From contig CM037091.1 in the NCBI GenBank assembly GCA_020916435.1, forward strand, positions 77,778,398 through 77,842,397: a stretch of 64,000 bases of DNA. The letters run 5' to 3'. Position numbers and translations under genes: made by a program. Source of the DNA: Oxytropis ochrocephala (taxonomy: Eukaryota; Streptophyta; Magnoliopsida; Fabales; Fabaceae). The stretch's first letter is position 1. Each line of letters begins with the position of its first letter. The notes under the pieces are model-generated. The model was not told where the DNA came from, ran no database searches, and saw only the letters and a list, made by a program, of their open reading frames with translations. Below are positions 47,001-60,089 of the stretch, in pieces.

Positions 47001-47673
47001 GTCATCTCTATCACTCAAATCAAAGTTCCTTAAGCACTAGTGATAGATCATATGACTAGATCATCAACAACTAACAATAACAACATTTACTACTAAAATA
47101 AAATACTCACAACAAAATTAAATGAAGAAACACAAAATCAACTTGAGCATATTTTTTGGTTTAGTGAAATGACAACAAAATTAACATAAAGCATCATAAA
47201 TCCATTTATTAAGGGTGAGATGCCAAATCTCACCCACCAACAACAACAAGCTACATTATGAAAATGAAAATGATAAATATGCTAAATAATGAAGAAAATG
47301 CAAGATGAAGAAAAGAAAATAAGTTCTAATGTAAAATGCTTGAAGATGATGCAAAGGTATCAAGGGTTTTTACCTTATTTCTAAGAGAGGAAGGAAGAAA
47401 TGAAAAAAATGTAGGAGAGGAGAGGATGAGCTACGGCCTTGAGCTTGATGGAGGAGAAGGTTTTGTTGCTTGATTTTCTTGAGTGAGGAAGGAAAAGCTA
47501 AGGTAGTGAGAGATAGGTTTGAAGGTGTTTTGGTGGATGAAGGTGAAGGAATGGAGGAGAGGAAGGAGGGAGAGGCTTCGGTTTTGGGGTGTTTGGGAGA
47601 AGGGTTTTTGGTTGCTTGATTTAGAGAAATGAGTGTGAAGAGGTAAAAACTTGTGAGGTGGGGAAATGAGGAT

Positions 47674-47682
47674 CTATTTATA
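47674..47682 (-). promoter_or_regulatory. LTR TATA box
   Basis: TATAAATAG on the minus strand, about 1 kb into the LTR, at the same place as 62,851-62,859 in the 5' LTR. Confidence 0.75.
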
Positions 47683-48693
47683 GGGATTTTTAGGTTTAAG
47701 GGTATCATTGTCTTTTTGTTTTTGATGTGCCTCTAAGATTGAGTCTTAAAATTAAATGGAGGGTTGGGATGGATCATCACATGGATTAGGGGTATTGAAG
47801 AAACACAAAATAAGAGTGAAGGTGAAAGGAGTGGGGCGCAAGCCATAAGGAAAAAAAGAAAAAGGAATAAACTTTTATTTATTTTGGGAAAGGAGTGTCT
47901 TGTGAGATAGGGTTAAGGGTATTTTTGTAATGGGGTGTTACCAAAGAAGTAAGTTTGCATTTTTGGGTGGAAGTATTAGTGTAGGTGAGTGAGGTAATTT
48001 ACCAAAGAGGGCAAAGTTAAGGATAGGAACAAATCAAATCTTAGTGAATAAGAAAAGAAGTGTGTAGAAGCTTCTAGAAAGAGAGAGAGTGGAATGGAGG
48101 GGGTATGCGCATGGTATGAGCTGAAATGGGAAGGAAAAATAAAAAAAATGCTTGTTTTTTTTGGTGTTTTGTCTTATTGAGGACACTTCCCATTTTTGCA
48201 TTTTGAATTTTTGGGCATGCAAAATGGGAATGCACCTATTAGAAAAATGTTACATGCTTTTGGTCATCATAAAATAACCTCCCCAATTATTCTTAGACAA
48301 CCAAAATTGTCACTTAATAATTGGGAAATATTTAATGATCTTTTAATATTTTTTTTTATGCAATAAAAATGGGGAAAATGCATTTTAATTATTTTAGGCT
48401 AGGATATTCTCTCTAAAAATTGTACAAAAATTCTCTTGGATAAGAGAAAATGTACTTTTGGTGTGTGCATATTTTTGACGAGAAAATCATCCTGTGGCGA
48501 AAAATGACCAAAATGCCCCTTACCTTAAAAATCCTAATTTGTCCAAAAAGTGCATTTCAACTTTAAAAATGATTTTAGAAACTTTGAAATGACTTTTAGG
48601 ACCCTAAATGCAATGCATGATGCTTTTCTTTTATTTATTTATTTTTGGGGAAAATTAGGTTTTGACCTGCTTTTACAAAATTGGGGTATGATA

Positions 48694-48709
48694 ATGCTGC
48701 TCTTTATCT
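48694..48709 (-). promoter_or_regulatory. Polypurine tract
   Basis: On the minus strand AGATAAAGAGCAGCAT lies immediately before the 3' LTR, the counterpart of 8,986-9,002. The run is less pure than the plus copy (GAGCAGC against GAGGGGCAGC). Confidence 0.75.
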
Positions 48710-50480
48710 AGATTTTGACAAGGAATATGAATTGGCCGAAACATATTCCGAGGCAAAATAGAGATAAAGAATTCAGAAATTATGCCGATTTTGTCTACTT
48801 AGGTCAAAATCCGAATTTCCTTTTTTTTTTTTTTTTTTTACGGATTCTTGAGTGATCAATTCAAGCGTCCTATTGTGATGACTACTTAGCCTTCTACATT
48901 TTGAAAAAGCAGTAAATGAACACTTAGCGTGTTGACGTAAAAGATAAAAGGGGTACCGGGCGTCTTTGAAAGCAAGAAATGGGCACTTGGCGTGCAAAAA
49001 GCGGTAAAATGCCCAGTTGCCTAAAACTCGTAATCCTTAAACGAACTCTTGATTTAATCCGAGTTTGCACGTAGCTTTGAGGAGCACGTTCTTCCCGAAA
49101 TCTCTCGGTCTTTCGAGCGATCGGGGATCGTTATCACCTCGAATCGATATACGAGATCAATCATGCGGCCCATCGTATCTTAGGCTTGATACAACTATTC
49201 CACTATGCCTCGCATGGGGCTGCGGTCCATCGCGTTGCTCGTATACGATGTGAGACCTCTCTTTTGCACACTTGGGTGCTCTCTTTTCTTGCTTGCGCTT
49301 GGCGCTCTCGTTCTTTTCTTGCGCACTTGGACGCTCTATTTTCTTCTTTTTTGCGCTTTGGGCGCTCTTTTTCTTTTTTTTTTGCGCGCTTGACGCTTTT
49401 TTTTTCTTCCTCTTTTCTCTTTCTCGATCTTTCCACCGAGGGGTTCCTTTTGGAACTTGAAGTCGAACATTAATGCCGAAGTGCCTATTCCTCTTCGTGA
49501 CTGCAAGTGAGATGAACAAACGCATGCAATGCAAATGCCATGATTGCTATTTTCTTTTTCTTTTCTTTATGGTGCATGTAATGCAATGCCCGAATTTTTC
49601 TTTTTCTACTTTATGATGCATGACCGATGAGTGCATGATCTTATGCTTGATGCAAGTAATGCATGACTTTGTTTATTGTCTTTTTTTTTTTCAACCTCTT
49701 TTTTCATTTTTATATATTTTTGCTCTTTTGCTCTTTTGGCTTTTCTTTTTGCTTGCCCGACCAACTCTGAACTTGTATCATGGGACATCACAACCATCTA
49801 TGATAACGATTCGAGAGCCGAGCTCATCCTCTTGTTCCAACGCGATCACGCTTCTTATTTGATTTTTGTGAGTTTACTTGACCGAAAGATCGCTCTCTTT
49901 TTGTTGTTATTTTCAAAAATTTCGCAATAATCTTAATGCTATGATTTATGCACATTTCCATGATTTATCTATCATCTACCATAAAACGTAGTTTTAAAGC
50001 GTAAATGAAAAGAAAGCAAAGAAACCGATAAAGTGAAAAATTTGGACTTTTATTCACATGGAAGCCGACGCGCGCGAATGTCACGATCGAAAGGAGTACA
50101 TTGGAAATTTTTTGAAACTAAAAAAACAAGAGAAATGGACGCAGAGATCTTATGAATGTTCTTTGTCTCTCGAACACTTGATGCCAATCGCTCATATCTA
50201 TAGCTTTGATCACCCTTTTATCCAAGCTTTTGGAGACGCCGCTTGCCTCTTTTATCTCTTTAAGTCCAACTTTTTCTCGACCCTAATTTTTGCCTCGATC
50301 GCCTTTTTTGGGGTTTTCAATCCACCGGTCGCTCAATTTTGTCTAGGCCGCCTCTCTGGTTTTCAACCTAGCGAGCTACTTCTTGTTTGGCTCATCTTTC
50401 TCTTTTTTTTTTTATTTTCTCAGCGTAGTACTTTTAACCGAATCAATTGACTGGTTCTCGAGTTCTTCACCATCCATGCC
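48710..50480 (-). other. 3' untranslated region of the minus-strand Ogre
   Basis: Noncoding. It contains the conserved block (49,010-49,262), a repeat of about 35 bp built on GCGCTTGGGCGCTC-type words (49,265-49,400), and the GGTTGAAAAC block (inverse at 50,270-50,390). Open frames here, including one of 130 codons, are low-complexity and not supported. Confidence 0.75.
49010..49262 (-). other. Conserved noncoding block, minus-strand copy
   Basis: The reverse complement aligns with 8,430-8,690 through shared words CGATGGACCGCAGCCC, CGTGCTCCTCAAAGC and TTCGTTTAAGGATTAC. Several differences replace CAG by CGAG or CCTG by CTCG. Confidence 0.65.
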
Positions 50481-50489
50481 GGTGAGTAT

Positions 50490-51546
50490 TAATGCTCCTC
50501 CGTAAAAGGCTTTCTTTACCACATATGGTCCGTCATAGGTAGGAGTCCATTTCCCACGGGGTCACTTTGAATAGGCGAATCTTTTTGAGCACAAGGTCTC
50601 CTCACATTGAATTCTCGGTGATTTAACTTTCTTGTCGAACGCTTTGCTTTCATCCTTTGTTTGATACAACCGACCGTGACACAAAGTCGCAACTCTCTTT
50701 TCTTCAATGAGATTCAACCGATCTAGACGGGTTTGAACCCATTCACCTCTTCTAACTTGGCTTCCATAAGCACTCTGAGAGATGGTATCTCAACCTCAAT
50801 GGGAAGAACCGCTTCGACCCATACACTAGAGAGAAAGGGGTTGCCCTGGCCGGCGTGCGACCGAGGTACGATACGCACCAAAGCAAGCAAAGGGAAGCAT
50901 TTCGTGCCGCCCCTTGTAGGTCACTACCATTTTCTCGCACAATTCTCTTGATATTCTTGTTGGTCGCTTCAACCGCCTGCTCATCTTTGGACGGTAGGGA
51001 GAGGAATTGTGATGCTTAATCTTAAACTCAGGCACAACTCTTTCATCATTTTACTATTCAGATTGCTACCATTGTCTGTGATGATTTTATCTCGGGAGAC
51101 CATAGCGACACACCGTGTCTTTCTTTACAAACTTGGCAACCACTTTAACTAGTTATGCCGAATATGAGGCGCTTCAACCCATTTGGTGAAGTAATCAATT
51201 GCAACTAGAATGAAGCGGTGCCCATTTGACGCTTTGGGCTCTATGGGGCCAATGACATCCATGCCCCACATTGAGAACGGCCAAGATGCGGTCGGACATT
51301 TAACGGCTTGGTGGAACATGAATATGATCGCATAAATCGACATTTGTGGCACTTTCTCACAAAATCAGAGCAGCCACCTTCCATCCGCAAACGCAGAGTA
51401 GCCACCTTAATATCTTTCTTGCCATAGTATGCCCACCGGAGTGAGTTCTCGAACGTGCCTTCATGCACCTCTCTCATGATCTTTTCTGCTTCCTCCTTTG
51501 CCACACACCTAAGGAGTACTTTGTCATGGTTCCTTTTGTAGAGCAC
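50490..51546 (-). pseudogene. Integrase remnant
   Basis: Integrase inserts element DNA into the chromosome. Minus-strand pieces include an H-H-C-C zinc-binding segment with REVHEGTFENS, then CHKCRFMRS, at 51,546-51,241. Core wording WGMDVIGPIEPKASNGH and FILVAIDYFTKWVEAPH (51,352-51,149) holds the first two catalytic Asp residues. KHHNSSPYRPKM lies near 51,020 and AYRTSVARR near 50,860. Several frameshifts separate the pieces, and the core Glu region is damaged, so it is inactive as written. Confidence 0.88.
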
Positions 51547-51565
51547 TTCACCGCTCAGAAGAAAT

Positions 51566-52740
51566 TCATCGACAACCTTCTGAGTGTTCTTTTATCATTT
51601 TCTGATGCCCCTGGAGGATACTCTCTGTTCTGGATGTACTGCTTGATGTCATGATACCAAGGCTTATCATTTTCTTCATCTTCAATTGCTGCGCAAGAGT
51701 GATGATAATGTGCCGCAAACTTCGATCGTCAATTTCGATCCGGGTCAAGTTCTTATCACAGTTGATATTAAACATTGAAGACAAAGTAGCCAATGCATCA
51801 GCCAGCTGATTCTCTCTGCGAGGCAGATGCTGAAACGTGATTTCTTCAAAGGGTTCAACCAATTCTCTGATATAATCTCTATAGAGTATCAACTCGGGAT
51901 CTCTGGCCTCCCAATCTCCATTCATTTGATGAATGACTAGAGCCGAGTCTCCGTGACACATCTAGTCTTTTGACTTTCCAATCTAGAGTCGTCTCAATAC
52001 CTGCAATACATGCTTCATACTGCAATATTGTTTGTGACATAGAAACTTAGTCTAGTGGTGACTGGTATGAAACGATTGTCAGGGGAGACAACACCGCCCC
52101 AGCCCCGTGCCCATAAACTTTGGAAGCACCGTCGAACACTTCTCTCCATCTTTCATTCTCTTGGGGACTTTCCTTCTTCAAACAGAGCCATAATGTCTTC
52201 ATCCGGGAAATCACACTCGCATTGATCGATAATCTTCAATAGGTCGATGCGCTTAGGTATTCTCGCCAACGCACTACCTTTTATGGGCTTTTTGAGTGAC
52301 ATAAAGGAGATCATATTCTGACAACTGCATCTGCCATCTGGCGATTCTTCCTGTGAGCGCAGGCTTCTCGAAGATATACTTGATAGGATCCATTTTGGAC
52401 ACTAACCAAGTGGTATGACTTAACATGTACTGCCTTAAACGGTGAGCAGCCCAAGCCAAGGCACAAACAAGTCTTTTCTAGCAATGAGTACCTCGCCTCA
52501 CGATCGGTGAACTTCTTGCTCGGATAATAAATTGCATGCTCTTTCTTGCCGGGCCGTCATGTTGCCCTAGCACACAACCCATAGAATTTTCTAACACCGT
52601 CAGATACAGGATCAAAGGTCTACCATGCACTGGAGGCATTAAAATAGGTGGATTCTACAAGTATTTCTTAATCTTCTCAAAAGCTTCTTGGCAATCATCA
52701 TTCCACTTAGTCTCTTGATTCTTGCACAAAGAATTTGAAA
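51566..52740 (-). pseudogene. RNase H and connection domain remnant
   Basis: RNase H removes template RNA during reverse transcription. Pieces on the minus strand include LAWAAHRLRQYMLSHTTWLV (52,459-52,274) and DSALVIHQMNGDWEARDPEL, then LPRRENQLADALATLSSM (51,961-51,740). These are typical of the Ty3/gypsy RNase H region between RT and integrase. Frames are interrupted at several sites. Confidence 0.85.
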
Positions 52741-53925
52741 ATCGGCTCACATGTGGCGCTTAATCGAAGATAAACTCGAAATATAGTTCAATCTTCCAAG
52801 AAAACCCCGAACTTCTTTCTCTGTTCTAGGAGCAGGCATTTCGAGAATTGCACGCACTTTGTCTGGATCCACCTCTATCCCTTTTTGACTGACGATAAAC
52901 CCCAACAGCTTTCCTGACCTCACCCCGAAGGTGCACTTAGCCGGGTTTAACCTGAGCTTGAATTTTCTCAACCGCCAAGAGCTTCTGCAAGTTAACAATA
53001 TGCTCCTCATCAGTTTTGGACTTTGCAATCATATCATCCACATAGACCTCTATTTCTTTGTGCATCATGTCATGAAACAACGTGACCATAGCCCTTTGAT
53101 AGGTAGCACCGGCGTTCTTCAAACCGAACGGCATGACTTTGTAATGTAACGCCCCCAAAGCGGTCGTGGAAAGTAGTCTTCTCCATATCCTCGGGAGCCA
53201 TCTTAATCGATTATAACCCGAATACCCGCCCATGAAGGAGAAAAGGGAGTCTTTGTGGCTTTGTGCTATCTACTAGGACGCCAATATGAGGTAGGGAAAG
53301 TCATCTTTGGGATCGCCCGATTCGGATCTCTCTCGTAATCAACGCACATTCTAACTTTCCCATCCTTTTTGGGTACTCGCACAATGTTAGCAACCCATCA
53401 GGGGTATTTAGCTACAGCCTAGGAAGCTCATACAAATCTGCTTTCTTCACTTCGCTCTCGATCTTTAAAGACATCTCAAAGCTTCATCCTCCTTAACTTC
53501 ATTTAATCGAGAGCATTCGTGCTTGATCGCAAATTGTGCACCACTATATCGAGTATCTAATCCGGACATATCCTCATACGACCATGCAAAGACGCCAACA
53601 TAATCACGCAGAGTTGGACCAACCTCTCATATTCCCCTTTTTCATTGAAGTGCCAATCTTAACTTCTTTCTTTTCACTCTCTCGTGCCTAAATTGACAAT
53701 CTCAATAGTTTCCTCATATGGTAGAATAACCTTTTCTTCTTGCTCAACCATTCTCATCAATTCTGGAGGAGTCTCCCAGTCATCCTCAACATCTTCCTCA
53801 GCTTGATTAACGGGGTAATCAAAATTAACATATGAACCATTGGCATTATTATTTCCAGAGACATTCATTTTAGATCTGCATTTATGGAATAGAAAAGCAA
53901 TGAACAAGCAAAAATGGAGACACAA
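52741..53925 (-). pseudogene. Reverse transcriptase remnant
   Basis: The remnant starts with the acidic lead MNVSGNNNANG, DDWETPPELMRM and PYEETIEIVNLG (53,870-53,680). VFAWSYEDMSGLDTRYSGA (about 53,600-53,540) and VRVPKKDGKVRMCVDY (about 53,390-53,340) follow. The palm reads HYKVMPFGLKNAGATYQRAM, then the catalytic YVDDMIAKSK (near 53,050), and then NPAKCTFGV and LGFIVSQKGIEVDPDK (52,940-52,850). All core RT motifs are recognisable, but frameshifts separate them. Confidence 0.92.
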
Positions 53926-54229
53926 AATGAAGACACAAAAAGCAATTTTTATTCATTTGAGAATTCAAAACTACATTTTATTGATAGATGATATCTTAAA
54001 AGGAAACATGCATGCCCTTATGAAAATGTCCTAAGGCCTTGGGCAGAGCCAAAGGATTTGCATTACAAAAATCATTACTTTGAAATGAAAACAACAGGGA
54101 AATCGACGATCTTCCAGTTTGCCAACTTCTTCTCTTGCACGCTGCGACAAACCATATCCCGACCCTCCTCGCTTCTTCACTAATTCTTCTTCGACGACAC
54201 TATTATCTCGATTGTATTGCTCACCTCCT
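53926..54229 (-). other. Gag-RT spacer lacking protease
   Basis: In the plus-strand element about 0.8 kb of protease and G-patch lies between gag and RT. Here only about 0.3 kb of mostly noncoding sequence separates them. Ogre elements are known to carry an intron near this point, so part of the spacer may be intron. The protease itself is deleted. Confidence 0.55.
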
Positions 54230-56500
54230 CCTCACCCCATCCCGTAATGGATATCTTCTATACGGATTCGGGCGCTTTCAGGGGCATCATACCTGACCAA
54301 ATAGTCAAATTTTCCACTAGGCTCTCCCAGGGTGTCCCAACATCCCTTCTTTGCAGGTAATGATGTTATTTCCTCAATGGTTTCTTCCTTGCATGAGAAA
54401 GGAACTGTGTCTTCAATGACTGTTGGTCGAGCCCTGACTTGAACCATTCTTGGATCGAATCACAAGCAGACTTCAACCGCTTTCTCACCTTTCTATCACT
54501 GTCAATATAGAGTCAATACTTCATCCCCATACCATGAATTCCTACCGACCATGTATCGATCCATCAAGTCCTCGCAGATCATCGTGAAGCTTTCGCAATC
54601 TCCCACACACAAAGAGTCAAGACACCCTTCTTCATGGCAACATCCTTTGTTAATAACCTCACCGCAGATAACTCATCATAAATGACACTTAGAGGAGTCT
54701 TGATCTCGTGTACTTTCTTTACCAATCGCCCACCGTAACTTTCTATGGCGCTGGTAGTCGGCCTCGATGACCCTAAGAATGGGTTGGTGGTAATATTTGG
54801 ATCCTCTTGTTTGAAAGTTATGCCTTTTGCATCTATCAAATCTTGTACCACTATTTTGAAGGCTTTGCAGCCCCTCCACAACATGCCCCATCGCTTCCTT
54901 CATGGAAAGCACAAAGTATTAGGATTGTACCCTTAAAGTAAGGCTACCGGACAGTGTTTCATGGGCCTTGTGTTGATGAGCTTGTTGGTGATAAGGTAGT
55001 TAAAAAGGTCTGTGTAGGACATGGGAATTGGGTCAAAGGTTCTGCTTTTGGTAGGCTTTTTGGTAGTCGCTTTGATCGTTGTTTTGGAATGGACGGCCGC
55101 TTGTATGGGAGTGGGGACCGGAATATTGGGTGGCCGATATGGTGGGTTGATGGTAATGGCATTGGTTTCTCCTTCTTTCTTTTTAGGGAAGCCGAGAATG
55201 ACTTTTTCTCGGGGTTTGCATTCTTCGTGAGTCCTTGTGAAATCTTCCCGCTTCTCAATCCACTTTCCAACCTCTCTCCTACAATCACCAAATCAAAAAG
55301 TTGGATGAGACACTACCGATCAAGCGGTCATAATACAACGACGGCAAGGTTTCCATGAACATAGAAACCAACTCTTTGTCTAGCGAGGGGTGTAACTTGC
55401 GCACCAAAAGCCTCCATCTCTCGGGCATACTCCTTGAATGATTCACTGTCTTTTTCTTACTCATGTTCTGCGCAATGTGTCCGATCCGCGCCATATCCGC
55501 ATTGTATTGATACTCGCTTTGAGAAAAGCATCCGCCAAATCTTTCCAAAGAACGGATTTGGGATGGTTCTAACTTCATGTACCAATTAAGAGATGCCCCA
55601 AATAGGTCATCCCGAAGCAATGGATTAACAACTTGTCATCCCGGGAGTAAGTAGACATTTTCTCTCAAAGACATTGTCGATGACTCTTTGGGCAAGTGGC
55701 ACCTCTATACTTGTCAAAGTCGTGGACCTTGAACTTTGGGGTAGCACCACATCGGGGATAAGGCACAAATCTCTTGCCTCTCTAGCTCAAGCCAAAACCT
55801 TCACCATCCTTAGCCTTTCTTCTAACATTTGGAATTGTTCCTTGGCTCGCTGGGTGTTCAAAGGAATAACCCCGAGGAGAATTACTTACAACATACTGCG
55901 GTGGCGGCATTGAGTGTTGAACCTCGGGATAAGCAGAGTTCCTGACACAAAGCCCCGAGTTTGCGGAAACATAGCCGGTGGTGTGTAGTGAGATTCGAGG
56001 AGCGGGCCGAGGTATAACAATTGGGTGAGGAATCTGACCCATTCTCGCCCGGTCCAACAGACACTCGGCCGCACATTCTCGATTACTCCTTCCGGTCCAA
56101 CAGACATCGGCCGCACATTCTCGCTGCTTGACACACGACCAACCTCCCGATTTGCTTCTTGACTTGGGGAGTGTATCCCAAAGGAAGGCCATAAGCAAAG
56201 CATCGGGCGATCAAAAATCATTCCCATCTTTCAAGGACAACAAGAGCCTCATCACCTCACTCATCCGTGCTTTTTTTAAAGCATTCATCTCATTCCTCAT
56301 TTCAGGATCATTCTGACTGGAGCTACCGAGCTGTCTGGCTCTGATTCTGTACCACGAGGGTCGGGCTTGCCCCACTTCCATTCGCTGAGTCTGGAGCCGG
56401 AGGATTCTTGATTCTCCGCTGCTGGCCTGAGGTGGATCGATATCTGCCAAGATTGCCATTCCTCGGCCCGTGAGCGAGTCCAATACCGATGTTGACGCAC
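54230..56500 (-). pseudogene. Gag polyprotein remnant
   Basis: Minus-strand pieces in order: DPEMRNEMNALKKARMSEVM (56,320-56,230), ASLNWYMKLEPSQIRSLERF and EYQYNADMARIGHIAQNMSK (55,600-55,430), LVSMFMETLPSLYYDRLIGS (about 55,380-55,310), and VVQDLIDAKGITFKQEDPN (about 54,850-54,790). They follow the same order as gag in the plus-strand element at 36,951-39,377. At least five frame changes are needed, so it is nonfunctional as written. Many breaks lie at CAG or CTG. Confidence 0.85.
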
Positions 56501-56665
56501 TGCCTTTGCCTTTTTCTCGCTTATTTAGACGTTTATTACATAAGAGCGAAAAAAAGAAAGATGCATGGATGAATGTATGAATGTATGCATAATGCTTGCT
56601 CGACGTCGGGAACCACGTAATGCCTCATCTTGTTCTAGGCGCGTCAATCTTTCCTTCCTTTCTTT

Positions 56666-56699
<34 letters not shown>

Positions 56700-56958
56700 T
56701 TTCTTTATTATTCTTTTTTCTTTTTCTTCTCTTTTCTTTATTATTCTCTTTTTTTTTTTCTTTTTTAGAAAGTGAAAGGAACGGGGAATCAAAATAGCAA
56801 ACCAAACACTTCATTCATCAAGGACAACAAGCTTTAACGACTTTTGCCAATGGAAAAGGTGGTACCATATTCAAAATGAAATAAAGTAAAGGAGTACAAT
56901 ATTTCAGAATACAATATTCAGAGCAAATGCTTTAGATAAAGAAATACATCTAATCAAC
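56501..56958 (-). other. ORF1-gag spacer with long poly-T tract
   Basis: Noncoding spacer between ORF1 and gag. The plus strand shows a T-rich tract at 56,665-56,765 with runs up to about 30 T. Its length is unlikely to be reliable in any assembly. Confidence 0.7.
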
Positions 56959-58974
56959 TCAATTACAAATGGCTTTAAACTCTTCTACTCTCTTCCTTTT
57001 CTTGTCGACTCTTGCTCTCTCGAGATTGTTCCTTGAATTCCATGACCAATGCCCGCAATACTTCACAAACTTGTATATCTCTGGAGGGTGTTGAAGAAAC
57101 ACATTTCAAATTCTGCTCTTAGATTTTTGGAACTCCCGCCATAGCTTGACTAGCCACTTTCGGATAACTTTGAGAACTTGCCCTTCCACATCCGCATTTC
57201 CTCCCTTAGCTCTTTAATGATCTCTTGCTCCTCAATTTTCCCCTATTAATTCCAAGTAGCGTTCTTCCCAATACTGACTCTCAACTCGGACTGCTCAGTA
57301 GGCTCCTCCGCACAATGAAGGTTACCTTTTAATTCACCAAATATTTCTCTCTCAAAACTCAAGGCTTGTTGATATTCTTTGAGGATCTCCTCAACAGCAT
57401 TTTTCTCCTCTCAAGGTTCCTCACCGACCCTTCTTCCTCTCTCACCAGTGTGTGATTCTTGCTCTGATCGGTGGGCTAATATCTTCCACTCTTGGGCTTC
57501 CTCAAGCGCCTTCCTTGCTTTTTGTTTGTACTTCCGAGTTCTTCTCTGCTCTTTTCGTAAATCCTTGGGCCTCTATTTTGCTTTGTTCCTCCTCTTGAAT
57601 CGCTTGACACTTTCTTCCACAAATGATCATCTTGATGGCATTTTCTTCCTCTAACCTTTCCTTTTCTAGAGTCATCTCTTCCAACTTGGTTTGCAAGGCT
57701 TTCTTCTCCTCTTCTACCTTTGCTAAAGTGAATTTAGCTTCATTCAACTCCTCATGGGTAGGGACATAAGGTTCTTGAATCTCCTCCTCAAGGGTAAGCA
57801 TCCCTTGATTTGGTGATCTTACACTCTGAAGCTTGTCCTTAAGCCATTGGTTAAAGGTGACATCACTAGTTCTTTTTGACAATTCTTCACTTCCTTTTTG
57901 CACTACAGATTCCCATGACTGCTGAACTCTTCGAAGCAAGTCACCGCATCTAGGCATCCCCTTATAGAGGTAGATACGGACAGCATGCCGTCGGAGGGTG
58001 AGTTCTTCATAGGGTAACCGAGTTGCCTTAAAGTTAATGAGGGGTTATAGTTGATGCACCCTTGAGTCCCCATGAGAGGCACGCTCAAAGCTTCCACAAC
58101 CGAGCAACACCGTAGGTCCTGTCATTCCAACATGCAAAGAGTTGTACCATCGGATTTGGAGGTCATTAAGGTTTTGCAGAAACTCGAACCATTCTGAAGT
58201 AGTTCTGACCTTCACCTCACAACTTAGAGCATAGGAAATTAACTCTTTGACATCTAGACGGTTATGGACCACATGAAGAATAAGCCGCATAGAGGACGTG
58301 AACGGAAAGCATATCTTCTTTGTACGGAATCGATCGTGATTTGTGAAAGCATGATACGTGTTAGCAAGAATGGCGTACACGGGATCGACGGGGTTTTTGG
58401 CATCTTTGAAGGCTAAGAAGGCTCCAATTGCATCTTCATCAATATATTTCTCTATCTCGAGGAAAAGGGCGACCCCAAATATGGTAAGAGCTAATACCAA
58501 CTTGAACGGACCCCATTCTTGGCTAGAGCATAAGATTGCATTAGGTCTTCAAAGTATTCTTGTGGATACCCTACCACACCATTTCTTTTCGGGCCAGAAT
58601 CTCGCTTGATCCTTACCAATCCTCAACAATGTTGCTAACCTCTCATCGAGTGTAATACAGATCCTGGAATTGATAGGGCCTTGCCTCGAGTCCGGAGAAT
58701 CCCAAAAGTCGCTCGTACTTTCTAGTGTGGGCGAAAGTCGGAAATTTTGAAGAAGAAGCACCTCGTATCGTAATCATAGAATTGGCTTAAAGCCACAAGA
58801 GCGTCTTCTTGACATTCAACTGCAAGAGCTTGCGGATATTTCCATATGCTAAGTCGAAAGCATCTCTCTCAATTGGACCCATGAGGGTCGCACACACCGC
58901 CTCAAACTACCAACATCCACTTTCTTCACAATCGGGAGGCGAGGAGTAAGTGAAGCTTTGCTACTTGATTCCAT
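56959..58974 (-). pseudogene. Ogre ORF1, broken copy
   Basis: It starts MESSSKASLTPRL at 58,974 and ends TGA at 56,961-56,959. Matching landmarks to the intact ORF1 at 34,509 are KVDVGSLRRC, then DAIGAFLAFKDAKNPVDPVY (about 58,430-58,370), GCINYNPSLTLRQLGYPMKN (about 58,060-58,000), a coiled coil with LAKVEEEKKALQTKLEEM (57,730-57,680), and the C-terminal wording IYKFVK (near 57,075). Several one-base shifts break the frame; for example TGCGGGC stands where TGCAGGGC is expected near 57,050. Role unknown, as for ORF1 in general. Confidence 0.85.
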
Positions 58975-59318
58975 TTTGATACACCTATGACAAGATGGTG
59001 CATTACTTGGTGGTCCTCGACAAGCAAATGCAAATGAAATGCACCATGAATGCGTGAGTTGCAGAAACTTAAATTTATGCAATGCAGTGATGTATGCCAA
59101 TGACAATGATGCTTTATGCAAATGCAAGGTTAGAAAAAAACTTTATTTGCGATAACTCAGGTTTCTTTTTTTTTTTTTGAAAATTGACGCACGTACGCTT
59201 CATATAGACCGGTAGGAAAAAGCTACGTATAACTCTTTCTTCTTTTTTTTTTTTTTTGAAAAGTGGGTCATATGTCGCTTTATGCGACTTCCGCAAAAAA
59301 AAAAGGCTACAATAGCAA

Positions 59319-59351
<33 letters not shown>

Positions 59352-60089
59352 GAAAATTTTCTTTTTTAGGAAAGACATGTCTAAACTACAATGCAACACA
59401 CAATTTGTATGTCCTCGTGTCCTACAAAGGTGGGAATCTTAAGTTCTAGGGCAACTTCAAAGGTTCCTTCCATGTAGTTCTAATTCACACCCTCACAATG
59501 GCTACCAGAGCTATAGAATCCTCATGCCGACACCCACAAATGTAGAAAACTACCAAGTGTGAAGCGCCATGAGAAAGCGTGCACTGGTTGAGACTTTCAT
59601 GAGTATCGACATGCACAAAAGTCTCGAATGACACTCACTAATCGCCTCCACTCTCCTAGGTTTTTGTTGGATCCAGTATAGAGCCCACTCATAACATATA
59701 AAATGTAAGGTGTGAAAGTGTGTGATTGAGGACATACTTTTCTAAAATCTACCCTCCCCACCGCAAGGAAAAACTGCACTCACCCGCATGTAAGCAAGCA
59801 AGAATATGTCGTCTACCCTAAGGTTTAGCATCACTTCAAAACAAATGAACTAACCTAAGGTGTCATCAACAACCATATAGAGCTTACCTCAAGAAAGGGA
59901 GCAGAGAAGAGGGGATTGTAATAGATGGGGGAAAGCATGCATAGTTGTAAGCATATGAAGAAAGAAAAGGAAAAAGGTAAGGAAATGAAGAAGTAAGATT
60001 TAAACTAATTCAAATCAAACACTTTGAACCACACATCGGATTAATTAGGCTTGACCCACTTTTTTTTTTTTTAAAAAAAAAAAAATGTG
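58975..60089 (-). other. Leader of the minus-strand Ogre
   Basis: Noncoding leader between primer site and ORF1, nearly identical to 43,784-44,898. It contains the poly-T runs at 59,166-59,178 and 59,335-59,352, and the T-run/A-run pair at 60,060-60,085 beside the primer site. Confidence 0.8.

Larger units (their letters stand above)
44919..48693 (-). mobile_element. 3' LTR of the minus-strand Ogre element
   Basis: A 3,775-bp LTR running from 48,693 down to 44,919. It starts TATCATACCCC (TG decayed to TA) and ends GGGGCGCAACA. It is nearly identical to 60,110-63,873, which implies recent insertion or recent exchange. A repeat of about 173 bp with CTTGCAATCTTCACCACTTT is present three to five times at 46,376-47,000. 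A frame of 112 codons spanning the TATA box is not a gene: it is shifted in the other LTR. Confidence 0.93.

Noticed and set aside
47370..47708. 112-codon minus-strand frame present in the LTR
   Set aside because: It spans the LTR TATA box and is frameshifted in the other LTR copy at 62,676-62,885, so similarity reflects LTR duplication, not coding constraint.
49157..49534. 125-codon lysine-rich minus-strand frame
   Set aside because: It is low-complexity sequence from a tandem repeat in the Ogre 3' region, and the conserved part is better explained as noncoding.
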